Position numbers and translations under genes: made by a program
Notes under the pieces: generated by a model
Seen by the model: the letters and a program-made list of their open reading frames with translations, nothing else
Database searches by the model: none
What the model was told of the DNA's origin: nothing
Assembly: GCF_030287405.1 (NCBI RefSeq)
Contig: NZ_JASVVV010000002.1
Location: forward strand, 496,001-560,000
Length of the DNA: 64,000 nt
Direction: 5' to 3'
Source: Halalkalicoccus sp. NIPERK01
GTDB taxonomy: Archaea; Halobacteriota; Halobacteria; Halobacteriales; Halalkalicoccaceae
In this document: positions 26,324 to 34,006 of the stretch, piece after piece
How the letters are laid out: each line of letters begins with the position of its first letter
How positions within the stretch are numbered: the first letter of the stretch is position 1

Positions 26324-27526
26324 ATGTCCGAACAATCGTCTTCGCGATCGCACGACATCTTCGAAAGCGGGGATATCTTTGCCAACCGCGAGCTGGTACG
26401 GGTTGGACACGTACCCGAGCTCGGTCGCGTCGTCGGTCGCGACGACGAGATCAACGAAGTCGGAGGCGCGCTCGGTCCAGCGACTCGCGGCGGACCCCCG
26501 GAGACGACGATCATCTACGGGAAGACGGGCACGGGAAAGTCGCTCGTTTCCCGATGCGTCACTCGGGAGGCTAATCGTCGGGCAGAGGAAAACGACGTAT
26601 CGCTGCAGTACGCGTACGTGGACTGTTCTGACTATCAGTCGGAAACGCAGGCGAGCCGCGAGATGGCTCGTGAGCTCATATCGCACCTCGGAACGGATGA
26701 GTCAGTTCCTCGAACGGGAATCAGCGCTGCGGATTATCGGGACATCACGTGGGAGCTCCTCGAGAAGTACGCCGTCGACTCGTTCGTCGTAATCCTCGAT
26801 GAGATCGACAAACTCAGCGACGATCAGTTGCTTCGCAGTCTCTCCCGAGCACGAGAGAGTGGGAAGTCAGATACGTTCATCGGCGTCATCTGCATCAGCA
26901 ACAAAATCGCGTACCGCGAGCGGCTGAACGAGCGGGTAGACTCTAGCCTGCAGGACAACGAACTGATCTTCGATCCTTACGATGCGGGGGAGCTACAGGA
27001 CATTCTCGAGCATCGAAAGGACGCCTTCAAAGAGGATGTCCTCGACGACGACGTGATTCCGAAGACGGCCGCTCTAGCGGCTCGAGAACACGGGGACGCA
27101 CGCAAAGCCGTCGAGACGTTCTACGAAGCCGGGCGTCTCGCCGAGAAGGCGAATGCATCGAGAGTGACGGTCGACTACGTGGACGATGCCATCACCCAAG
27201 CGGAGGTCAACCGGTTCGAACGCCTCGTCAGCGGCCAGACCCCTCACGTCAAGCACATCCTCCGGGCGCTGGCATTGCTTACCGAGGACAAACAACAAAG
27301 CCGGTTCAAAACAGCGGAGATCTACGACCTCTACGAGCGAATCGCGGAGACGGAAGAGACGGATCCGTTATCGTACGACCGCGTTGCTCGTCTTCTCAAA
27401 GAGCAGTCGTTTCTGGGGATCACGGAAAGCGAACATACGGGAGGCGGCCCCGGCGAGGGCAGCTATCTCAAGCATCGGTTGATTCGAGATCCCGATATCG
27501 TCCTCGGTGCGCTAAACGGCGAATAA
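26324..27526 (+). CDS. Orc1/Cdc6 replication initiator
   Basis: The start is ATG 26324 (MSEQSSSRSHDIFESGDIF); upstream in-frame ATGs are unlikely. The 400-residue AAA+ protein has Walker A IIYGKTGTGKSL, Walker B FVVILDEIDKL, sensor 1 (ICISNKI), sensor 2 in AREHGDARKAVETFYEAG and a C-terminal winged-helix DNA-binding domain (about 300-400). It should bind the flanking ORB repeats and start replication. It is flanked on both sides by the repeats, so gene and origin form one cassette. It is of the type found on haloarchaeal plasmids and integrated elements. Confidence 0.92.
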   Translation: MSEQSSSRSHDIFESGDIFANRELVRVGHVPELGRVVGRDDEINEVGGALGPATRGGPPETTIIYGKTGTGKSLVSRCVTREANRRAEENDVSLQYAYVDCSDYQSETQASREMARELISHLGTDESVPRTGISAADYRDITWELLEKYAVDSFVVILDEIDKLSDDQLLRSLSRARESGKSDTFIGVICISNKIAYRERLNERVDSSLQDNELIFDPYDAGELQDILEHRKDAFKEDVLDDDVIPKTAALAAREHGDARKAVETFYEAGRLAEKANASRVTVDYVDDAITQAEVNRFERLVSGQTPHVKHILRALALLTEDKQQSRFKTAEIYDLYERIAETEETDPLSYDRVARLLKEQSFLGITESEHTGGGPGEGSYLKHRLIRDPDIVLGALNGE

Positions 27527-27546
27527 ATCCGATCTCCAATTGACGC

Positions 27547-27568
27547 TACCCCTTGTACCGAGTGAGGT
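27547..27568 (+). repeat. Origin recognition box-like repeat 5
   Basis: TACCCCTTGTACCGAGTGAG downstream of orc1/cdc6, direct orientation; forms an inverted pair with repeat 6. Confidence 0.7.
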
Positions 27569-27596
27569 TACACGATAGGAATCGCAGGTTCGGTTT

Positions 27597-27619
27597 CTCA
27601 CTCGGTACGAGGGGTGTGT
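27597..27619 (-). repeat. Origin recognition box-like repeat 6 (inverted)
   Basis: CTCACTCGGTACGAGGGGTG on the plus strand is the inverse of the repeat 2 sequence and closes the origin cassette on the right. Confidence 0.75.
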
Positions 27620-27718
27620 CGGTAAGTAAAATGAAAATCAAGGAGCCGTCACCGTGGCTGAATCGAACGTTCCTAACTGATCTCCAGGAGGTATTTCGTC
27701 CTATCAGGGAGCGTTAAC

Positions 27719-28366
27719 TCAGAAGTATTGTTTCGGTTGCTCGTCTAAGGACCACACGAGTATCGCGCCTCGGCAATGCACATCGTGTCGAAGACCCGAA
27801 AAAGGAGCGATCGTATCCACGTTGATTATGTGTTCAGTCCATTGGCCTACTTCGTTGGTGAACTTTGTAGCAATGTCTTCGCTCGTAATTTCCGTACCAG
27901 CACCAGCAACCGGTCGATAGTAAATGCCGAGGAACGTTTTCGTCACCCGAACATCAGCTGTGGCAAGTTTGTTGACGTCGTGTAGGAATGATCGCGGATT
28001 ACGATCCTGATATGGATTGAATACTTTGCTGAAACCTTGTGGCGAAGAGCATTGATCAGCTCTCTGAAAACGAAACAACTTGGCTTCGCAGTATTCCATT
28101 GTGTTATATGCCTCGATAACCAGATCACAAGATTGACCACCTGAATACCGAACATTTGCTGGATTAGACTTTGCCGTATAGATTATTCCGTTAAATGTAT
28201 CCTGAGCATTTACCTCGTTAACAAGCGCATCAATCTGATCATTTTCGTCATGGGGGCCGATCCCTGTACCATAATCTTTGTTCTCGCCAATCGTCTCGTC
28301 AACGTCGGAGATAATATCTGCAAACAGCTCTGCGAGTTCACCTGTGTACGTTGCTGGCTCATCCAT
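27719..28366 (-). CDS. PD-(D/E)XK nuclease-like protein
   Basis: ATG 28366 is chosen over the GTG six bases upstream. The 215-residue protein contains SCDLVIEAYN followed by MEYCEAKLFRFQ. With Asp81, Glu94 and Lys96 this fits the D...ExK core of PD-(D/E)XK nucleases. NPYQDRNPRSFLHDVNKLATADVR, then VTKTFLGIYY, is reminiscent of restriction-endonuclease-like proteins. No DNA methyltransferase gene is present. It lies between the origin repeats and integrase 2 with no sign of an operon. Nuclease assignment is inference from motif order. Confidence 0.6.
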   Translation of the reverse strand: MDEPATYTGELAELFADIISDVDETIGENKDYGTGIGPHDENDQIDALVNEVNAQDTFNGIIYTAKSNPANVRYSGGQSCDLVIEAYNTMEYCEAKLFRFQRADQCSSPQGFSKVFNPYQDRNPRSFLHDVNKLATADVRVTKTFLGIYYRPVAGAGTEITSEDIATKFTNEVGQWTEHIINVDTIAPFSGLRHDVHCRGAILVWSLDEQPKQYF

Positions 28367-28475
28367 TACCACCCAAAATCAGACAGACAGATCTTGAAGG
28401 TTAGGTGTGCGTGATTAGACGTTTGAGTTAGGTGTTACTGCTTAGTTGGTACCAGCATAGTCGGCCGAGAGGTTA

Positions 28476-29630
28476 TTATTGTAGATCCGTATCGCGGATA
28501 TCCGGAACGGATCGAGTAATTACTGGTTGGTTCAAGATCTCGTGTAGAATGTCCTGACGCTGGCGCATTTTGTCCTCCTCGGATTGAACGTCATAGTGCT
28601 GCTCGATAATGGCTGGTGAGACGTTACACCGCTCGCTAACGACCGCTATCGGAACGCCTGATCGGAGCAGGTAGGTGATGTACCCGCGGCGGATGGGATG
28701 AGGCGTCAAACTCGACGGGCACTTCGACGCTCGATCGACGTCGGTAGCGGCGGTGCACTCCTCTGGAACGCGATCGTATGGACACTCGAGGCCGATCTCA
28801 CACGGTCGGGACCACTTGTAGATGTACTTGCGGATCGTCGTCTTCGCGACCCGACCCTGTGCGGTCGCGAGCAGCGGCTCGCGATCGTACGAGTCGGTCA
28901 CGTCCGGACGTTGGTGTGCCAGATAGTCGTCGACGATCTCACACGCCTCTTCGGAGAGCCCGATCCACCGTTCACCCTCGGATCCGTTCTTGATCGGAGT
29001 GCCGGTCTCGGGTCGGTGGACGATCTCCACGTATGACGGTTCACAGTCGCTTTGGTAATCCTTGACGTCGAGCGCTCGAAGCGCACCAAGGCGAACGCCG
29101 GTCTCAACGAGTAGGAGCCAAGCGACGTGCTCGATGCTAGCGTACTCGTACTTGGCGAGGTGATCGAGAATCGGCAGGGCCTCCTCTCGGTGTAGTACCC
29201 GGTCACTGGCCTTCTTCTCGTCGGGAACGTTCGGGGGATTGGCGCACTTCCAGAGGCCGGGTTGTACCGCGTCGATTCGCTCGCACCACCGGAGGAACAC
29301 GTGGAGGGTATCCATCAGGGTCTTCTCGGTGTTCACGCCGACCTCCTCGCGACGATGAAGTTGGAACTTCCGGACATCGCGTGTCGATACCTCCGTGAGA
29401 TCGTCGAGGCCCTGGTCGCGACACCAATCGATGAAGGATCCAAGGCGTGATTTGTGGGAGCTAATGGTGGACTTCCGGCACTCCCGTGCCTTATCGTCGA
29501 GGTAGAGTTCGAGGGCGCGCTCCGGCTCAATTGATTCGAGATCGGGACTGACCTCGTCGAGTAACTCCTGGAGGGCTTTCGTCATCCGCTCGTCGACCGG
29601 TAGTTCCGAGGGGTCGATCGATCCGGACAT
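28476..29630 (-). CDS. Tyrosine recombinase/integrase 2
   Basis: The 384-residue protein has an N-terminal core-binding domain and a catalytic domain with ETGVRLGALRALD (box I Arg), HPIRRGYITYLL (box II) and IIEQHYDV (nucleophile Tyr). A Cys-containing insertion precedes box II (RPCEIGLECPYDRVPEECT...SKCPSS). It is a clear paralogue of integrase 1: both share RPDVTDSYDREPLLATAQGR followed by VAKTTIRKY, with high DNA identity. ATG 29630 overlaps the stop of the upstream RHH reading frame (TGATG), indicating coupled translation. Confidence 0.92.
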   Translation of the reverse strand: MSGSIDPSELPVDERMTKALQELLDEVSPDLESIEPERALELYLDDKARECRKSTISSHKSRLGSFIDWCRDQGLDDLTEVSTRDVRKFQLHRREEVGVNTEKTLMDTLHVFLRWCERIDAVQPGLWKCANPPNVPDEKKASDRVLHREEALPILDHLAKYEYASIEHVAWLLLVETGVRLGALRALDVKDYQSDCEPSYVEIVHRPETGTPIKNGSEGERWIGLSEEACEIVDDYLAHQRPDVTDSYDREPLLATAQGRVAKTTIRKYIYKWSRPCEIGLECPYDRVPEECTAATDVDRASKCPSSLTPHPIRRGYITYLLRSGVPIAVVSERCNVSPAIIEQHYDVQSEEDKMRQRQDILHEILNQPVITRSVPDIRDTDLQ

Positions 29631-29835
29631 CAGTACAACTCCTCCACGAACGCCGCGAGCGAGTCGTCAGGATAGAACGCTCGAATTCTGTCGGGGTTGG
29701 TCTCGATATAGTGCGATATCGCTCTTCGAACGCCGCTGCAGTCGTGACGTCATGATCGTCGACGACCTGTTCAAGGAGGGCTGCTTTCTCTGCTGGCAGG
29801 CGGGTTGCGACCGCCTTTGTCCTATCAGGGGACAT
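29630..29835 (-). pseudogene. RHH-like small regulator, one-base frameshift
   Basis: From ATG 29835 the frame reads MSPDRTKAVATRLPAEKAAL, then LEQVVDDHDVTTAA, then loses sense. A one-base shift near 29735 restores GVRRAISHYIETNPDRIRAF and YPDDSLAAFVEELY, ending at a TGA that overlaps the integrase ATG. The restored 68-residue protein resembles CopG/ribbon-helix-helix-type regulators: a basic beta strand, then two helices. The TGATG coupling argues that the shifted frame is the real C-terminus. The unshifted frame continues to 29527 inside the integrase but is not protein-like. Confidence 0.65.
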
Positions 29836-29856
29836 GGCCGCCCAGTACAGGACCTA

Positions 29857-29881
29857 GTATATAACTTGTCCAATTAATTGG
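29857..29881 (-). promoter_or_regulatory. Integrase operon promoter with palindromic operator
   Basis: On the minus strand a TTATATA box (29857-29865) lies about 25 bases before ATG 29835. Directly upstream is the perfect 12-bp palindrome CCAATTAATTGG (29870-29881), in the position of a BRE or operator. A small RHH protein encoded first in the operon would be a natural autoregulator. Confidence 0.55.
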
Positions 29882-29882
29882 G

Positions 29883-29948
29883 ATTGGGGTGAGGTCTCCG
29901 GCTGAAATCGCAAGACGGAGTGAGTATATTGGGGTGAAATTGGGGTGA
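29883..29948. repeat. Three ATTGGGGTGA direct repeats
   Basis: ATTGGGGTGA occurs at 29883-29892, 29928-29937 and 29939-29948, the last two 11 bases apart. The repeats lie between the integrase operon promoter and the glycosylase remnant, so they could be regulatory or integrase-arm sites. Confidence 0.6.
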
Positions 29949-29999
29949 CGAGAAGGGTGGAGAAAATCGATAGACGGGATTGGGGGAATTGGCGTCGAT

Positions 30000-30434
30000 A
30001 ATCTTGGTTTCGGTAATCAACGCACTAGAACTTTGCGAGAAGTTGCAGAGATGTGCCACCGAGATCACTGCGGAAACGTCCCTCATAATCTCGAGGAGTT
30101 AAAACGTCCTTGGCGTGTTGGGCCATATTCTGCTCGTGCCTGTCTTGTATTTGCATTCGGTGATCCACTGGCCCTTGTTGATTCGAATATCGCACGGATC
30201 ATCGAGCGTGTTGTTGATTACAATATGCCTACTCAACCTCACAAGAGCGACCAAGTGTACAAACTGATGGAATGTCTTGTCCCGACCGATTCCGATCTTG
30301 CCCGAGCGTTTAATCTTGCACTGATCGATCTGGGTGCGATCATATGTACCACTTCTCGGCCAGAGTGTGAACTATGTCCGTTGAACAGCTGCTGCATCTA
30401 TTTTGCAGAAAGAAAAAGCGAAGAACAGGTGTAG
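30000..30434 (+). pseudogene. N-truncated mismatch DNA glycosylase (EndoIII/MutY family)
   Basis: Similarity begins abruptly at NLGFGNQRTRTLREVAEM (about 30000) and continues to a complete C-terminus: a catalytic-Asp segment FGDPLALVDSNIARIIERVV and the [4Fe-4S] ligand set C-x6-C-x2-C-x5-C in CTTSRPECELCPLNSCC. The N-terminal ~90 residues are absent and the helix-hairpin-helix LPGVG is changed to PWRVG. TTG 30033 is the only local start. This family includes T:G mismatch glycosylases carried by restriction-modification loci. It is probably non-functional. Confidence 0.7.
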
Positions 30435-30484
30435 AATCAGATCCATCGTGGTACTTTATGATGGGCCAATGATGCTAATAGACT

Positions 30485-31605
30485 ATGTCCCGATCGTTTG
30501 AGGTTGGTACGGAATACAGGGATAACGGTGTAAAATACAAGACGGAGTCCGGAGATCAGTTTCAATCGTGGCTGACTGAACCAGTCCCGCAGGGGGAACC
30601 CGCCTTTATTCCGATGAAGGCCATGAAGCCCCTCCGGACCTATTCTGACTCAAGCAAAATCGGAGATTAGCGGCCTTCATCCTTGTATCAGATAACAGGG
30701 ACAAGGTGTATCCAGACCAGCTAGAGCTCGACCAAGGAGAAATAAGATACTGGGGTGATGCGAAGCGACAAGAGCCTGACGAGGAGATTGCGATTGACGA
30801 ATTTTACGGTAACAAGCATCTTCTGCCAGAAGGTGAAAAAGTCGAAGAAGAAAGGTTCGAACAGACAGCACCCATCTTATTTTTTCAAAAAGAGAGATCC
30901 GGCTATGTCCGGTTCCGCGGCCTCTGCGTACTTGAGAATGTGAGTCGGGACAAATACAAACAATCATTCGAGAATACTCAGGTCTGGACGCCGAACTATC
31001 TCTTTCATCTCGCCATCATGGATACCGACACTGTTCCTCTGGAATGGATTCATGGTCGAGTTGCGGAAGGGATCGATACTTATCATCCAGATGTTTGGGA
31101 GAAATGGAAGTTGACAGGCCAAATCGAGCGTCGCCGTAGAATTGGATCTGATATACAACCCGATAATACCGGACGAGAGAATGATTATAAGGGAACGATA
31201 TACGAATACCAAGTCACTCAAATACAGGTCAGCGATGCCTTCCGGCGGAGGGCCTTTGAGTTATATGAAAACAAATGTGTTCTTACCGAAATCGAAGAAA
31301 GCCCGCTCGTAACACTGTCTCACATTGTACCAAGAAGTGACGAAATTGGATATGCAGAGGATATTACAAATGTCATGCTCCTGAACTGGACCCATCATGT
31401 TGCATTCGACAGCGGGATTTTTACCCTTGATACCGATCTACGTCTCCGAGTAAATCCCGCGTTCAAGGCCAACGACTCTTGGCTTCGACGAACTCTACTC
31501 GAAAGAGATGGAAAGAAGCTTGATCTTCCGGAAGACGTATACCTCTCGGAAGATCGGATACGTGAACGAAATGCTTCCATAGAGTGGTGGCCACTTTCAA
31601 AATGA
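30485..31605 (+). pseudogene. HNH restriction-type endonuclease, one-base frameshift
   Basis: ATG 30485 opens MSRSFEVGTEYRDNGVKYKT and stops at TAG 30668-30670. The next frame, without a natural start, continues at once as RLAAFILVSDNRDKVYPDQLELDQGEIRYWGDAK and runs to 31605. One lost T at GATTAG would join them into about 373 residues. The C-terminal HNH domain is intact: RAFELYENKCVLTEI, SHIVPRSDEIG, NVMLLNWTHHVAFDSGIFTLD (His, Asn and His ligands or catalysts). The N-terminal domain is unidentified. A shortened protein could start at GTG 30706. It sits next to the glycosylase remnant, suggesting a former restriction locus. Confidence 0.75.
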
Positions 31606-32361
31606 GCTCTCTGTGATGGGTAGCTCAGTGGTCGTACCTTCTAATTCAATCATAGTGCATAGATTTGGTAGGAAGACATGATCGATAGTCACGAGCGGGT
31701 GACGCTTAGGAGTGAGTACGCGTCACTCAGAGATATTGCGGTGACCTTGTGTAATGTACGTAGAGAAAATAGAGAAGAGAATAATCTTCCATTACGACAA
31801 GTCGTCAGTCGATGATCTAAGGGTACCTTGAGTATATCATGACGTTTCTTACCGTAATTATAATAACAATGTAACGACAGTTTTAATCCGATTGACGGGT
31901 AGGGTTAACCCGAAGAGATCGCGAGCACTAGGAGCGTATTTTTTGTGCCCGTAGGCACACTCCCTAAAGGGAATATCCCACTGACTGAGACGAAACTTCT
32001 CGACGAGCGATTCTATCGGTTGTTCGAATACCCGTCAGCCTGTCAATCACCAACTCGCGCGACACGTTTCCAGAAAAAAGTACCACTTTTAATAGATTAT
32101 CACAGCGTGGCCATTCCCGAGTCGCCTGCTATCTGAGAGTCAACTTAACCAAGTAAGCCTAGAGATGGATGTGAACTAAATATTTAGCTACCTGATATAG
32201 CCACCAAAATGGTTATATTCCTATCAGATGATTTAGCTCCTAGCGAACCGCATGACGACGCCGACCCCCGTTCGAACCGAAAACGAGCGCAAACGGTCGA
32301 ATAGTGCGCTCCTTATAACCACCCCGACGCGGCCTATCGGATGGTGTGCGACATTATTTCG
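31606..32361. other. Gene-poor AT-rich end of the element
   Basis: About 750 bases contain no gene I can support. Present are an inverted repeat GTGACGC/GCGTCAC (31699-31726), a GGGTTAACCC palindrome (31902-31911), a hairpin TGTGCC-CGTA-GGCACA (31944-31959) and the palindrome CTAAATATTTAG near 32176. The composition fits a decayed segment or cis-acting sites next to attR. Confidence 0.5.
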
Positions 32362-32377
32362 AGCGGGCGCGACGGGA
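32362..32377. repeat. attR-like repeat within tRNA-Arg(CCG)
   Basis: AGCGGGCGCGACGGGA covers the discriminator, acceptor 3' strand and part of the T stem of the tRNA, and is identical to 21407-21422. Confidence 0.7.
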
Positions 32378-32436
32378 TTTGAACCCGCGGCATCTTGGTC
32401 CGGAACCAAGGACTCTGTCCACTGAGCTACGCGCCC
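32364..32436 (-). tRNA. tRNA-Arg (anticodon CCG)
   Basis: The 73-nt cloverleaf on the minus strand has acceptor GGGCGCG/CGCGCCC, D arm GCTCAGTGGACAGAGT, anticodon stem CTTGG/CCAAG with loop TTCCGGA (anticodon CCG), T arm GCGGG-TTCAAAT-CCCGT and discriminator G. The gene is intact and is the integration target of the 21.4-32.4 kb element. Confidence 0.93.
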
Positions 32437-32482
32437 TCACCCGGAGTACTGGCGGCGGTCGTTTAACCGTTGTGAACCGCGA

Positions 32483-33961
32483 TCACTTCTCGACGGCCGG
32501 GGTCGGGCCGGCGGACTCCTCGATCACCGACTCCTTCCACGTCCCGCGCAGGAACCACGTCCCGGCGAGCACCGCCCCGACGATGTGACCCATCGTCATC
32601 CCGACCCAGATTCCCGTCGCGCCCCACCCGGCGGTGAAGGCGAGCAGGTAGACGGCCGGAACCCGCACGCCCCAGAGGTTGAGCCACGACAGCGCCATCG
32701 CGGTCTTCGTGTTTCCCGCGCCGCGAAACGCGCCCAGCACGACCTGCATCACGCCGATGAACGCGAACTCCGCGGCGCGGATCCGCAGGTAGTCGGTCGC
32801 GAGCGCGATCGTCTCGGCCGCGCCGGGCACGTCGGAGCCGAGGAAGACGGCGTTGATCGGGCGGGCGAAGACCACCGCGACGGCGGCGACGCCGATCATC
32901 ACCCCGCCGCCGACGCCCGCCGCGAGCCGAACCGCCCGCTCGGCGCGCTCGGGCTTCTCGGCCCCGAGGTTCTGGCCGACGATCGTCTCGGTGGCCTTCG
33001 AGAGCCCGAGCGCGGGCAGGAAGACCAGCGAGATGAGGCGATTCCCGAGCCCGTAGGCGGCCACGACGGGCGGGGCGAACGAGACAACCATCGCGGTCAG
33101 GACCACGAGCGCCAGCGCGTTCGCCGACTGTTCGAGCGAGGTCGGCACCCCCAGTCGGGTGATCTCCCAGACGTTCGCGGGGTCCAACCGGAGGTGTTCG
33201 AGTCGAACGTCGGGACCGGAGGGGGTCCGAAAGAGGACGTAGAACGCGAGGAGGCTCGCGACGCCGCGCGAGAACACCGTCGCGACGGCCGCCCCCTCGA
33301 TGCCGTAGCCCGAAAATCCGGTCAGCGAGAACAGCAGGGCCTCGGCGGAGGACAGCGAGAGCCACGCGAACAGGGGGTTGCCGTCGAACCCGAAGATCAG
33401 GAAGGGGTCGAGGGCGACGTTGAGGACGACGCTGACGAACATGAGCCGCATCGGGAGCCGGGTGTCGCCCGACCCGCGCATCAGCGCCTCGAAGACGTAG
33501 AACCCGAACAGGAAGGGCAGGCCGAGAAAGAACACCCGCATGTAGTCGGCCGCGAGCGGGATCACCCGCGCGGTAGTTTGGGGATCGCTCGGGAGCAGGG
33601 AGAGGGCGGGATCGGTGTAGAAGTACCCGAGAACACCCAGCACGGTCGCGAGCAGGCCGACGAACGCGAGCGTCTGGCCGGCGAACAGCCCCGCCGAGGC
33701 GTCGCTTTCGGCGCCGGTGTACTGGGCGACGAGGATGCTCCCGGCGGTGGTGAAGCCGGCGGCGATGGCGATCAACAGGAAGACCAGCGGAAAGGCGAGG
33801 CTGATCGCGCCGACGGCGTCCGCCGACAGCTGGCCGAGCCAGAGGGTATCGGCGAGGTTGTAGGCGACCTGGAGCACCTGAAAGACGACGATTGGCCAGG
33901 CCAGCCGGACCATTGGGCGGATCAGCCCGCCGCTGGTGAGTGAACTCGACGAGTCTGCCAC
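32483..33961 (-). CDS. MATE family efflux transporter
   Basis: The 492-residue protein has twelve membrane segments in two homologous halves. Family motifs include GGLIRPMVRLAWPIVVFQVL, LADTLWLGQLSADAVGAISLAFP, RGSGDTRLPM and, in the second half, AFRGAGNTKTAM. MATE pumps export drugs or metabolites using Na+ or H+. The substrate is unknown. The gene runs toward the tRNA and is separated from the ferredoxin gene by 45 bases on the same strand. Confidence 0.93.
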   Translation of the reverse strand: MADSSSSLTSGGLIRPMVRLAWPIVVFQVLQVAYNLADTLWLGQLSADAVGAISLAFPLVFLLIAIAAGFTTAGSILVAQYTGAESDASAGLFAGQTLAFVGLLATVLGVLGYFYTDPALSLLPSDPQTTARVIPLAADYMRVFFLGLPFLFGFYVFEALMRGSGDTRLPMRLMFVSVVLNVALDPFLIFGFDGNPLFAWLSLSSAEALLFSLTGFSGYGIEGAAVATVFSRGVASLLAFYVLFRTPSGPDVRLEHLRLDPANVWEITRLGVPTSLEQSANALALVVLTAMVVSFAPPVVAAYGLGNRLISLVFLPALGLSKATETIVGQNLGAEKPERAERAVRLAAGVGGGVMIGVAAVAVVFARPINAVFLGSDVPGAAETIALATDYLRIRAAEFAFIGVMQVVLGAFRGAGNTKTAMALSWLNLWGVRVPAVYLLAFTAGWGATGIWVGMTMGHIVGAVLAGTWFLRGTWKESVIEESAGPTPAVEK

Positions 33962-34006
33962 TGCGTTTCGAAACGAAGGGGAGCGCTAAGTAGACTCTGG
34001 AATCGG

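Larger units (their letters stand above)
21407..32377. mobile_element. Integrative element in tRNA-Arg(CCG) with own origin
   Basis: The element is bounded by 16-bp direct repeats (AGCGGGCGCGACGGGA) at 21407-21422 and 32362-32377; the right copy forms the 3' end of a complete tRNA-Arg(CCG). Contents: integrase 1 beside the distal repeat, a CitMHS-type transporter, an AtuA-family pair, Orc1/Cdc6 with origin repeats, a PD-(D/E)XK-like protein, integrase 2 with an upstream RHH gene, a truncated mismatch glycosylase and an HNH nuclease. GC is visibly lower than in flanking DNA, especially at 22.6-26.3 kb and 29.9-32.3 kb. No capsid, tail or conjugation genes are seen, so it reads as an integrated plasmid or plasmid-like island. 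Confidence 0.75.

Noticed and set aside
25968-27619. Possible CRISPR array from repeated CCCCTC-TACCGAGTGA elements
   Set aside because: Copies are few, irregularly spaced, in both orientations and bracket an orc1/cdc6 gene; this is an origin, not a CRISPR.
29527-29835. Intact 102-residue protein upstream of integrase 2
   Set aside because: Its second half overlaps the integrase and is Ser/Arg-rich nonsense; a one-base shift gives a sensible protein ending at the integrase start.
31945-32136. 63-codon open frame at the right end of the element
   Set aside because: It starts inside a hairpin (TGTGCC-CGTA-GGCACA), has no recognisable domain or haloarchaeal composition, and no convincing promoter spacing.
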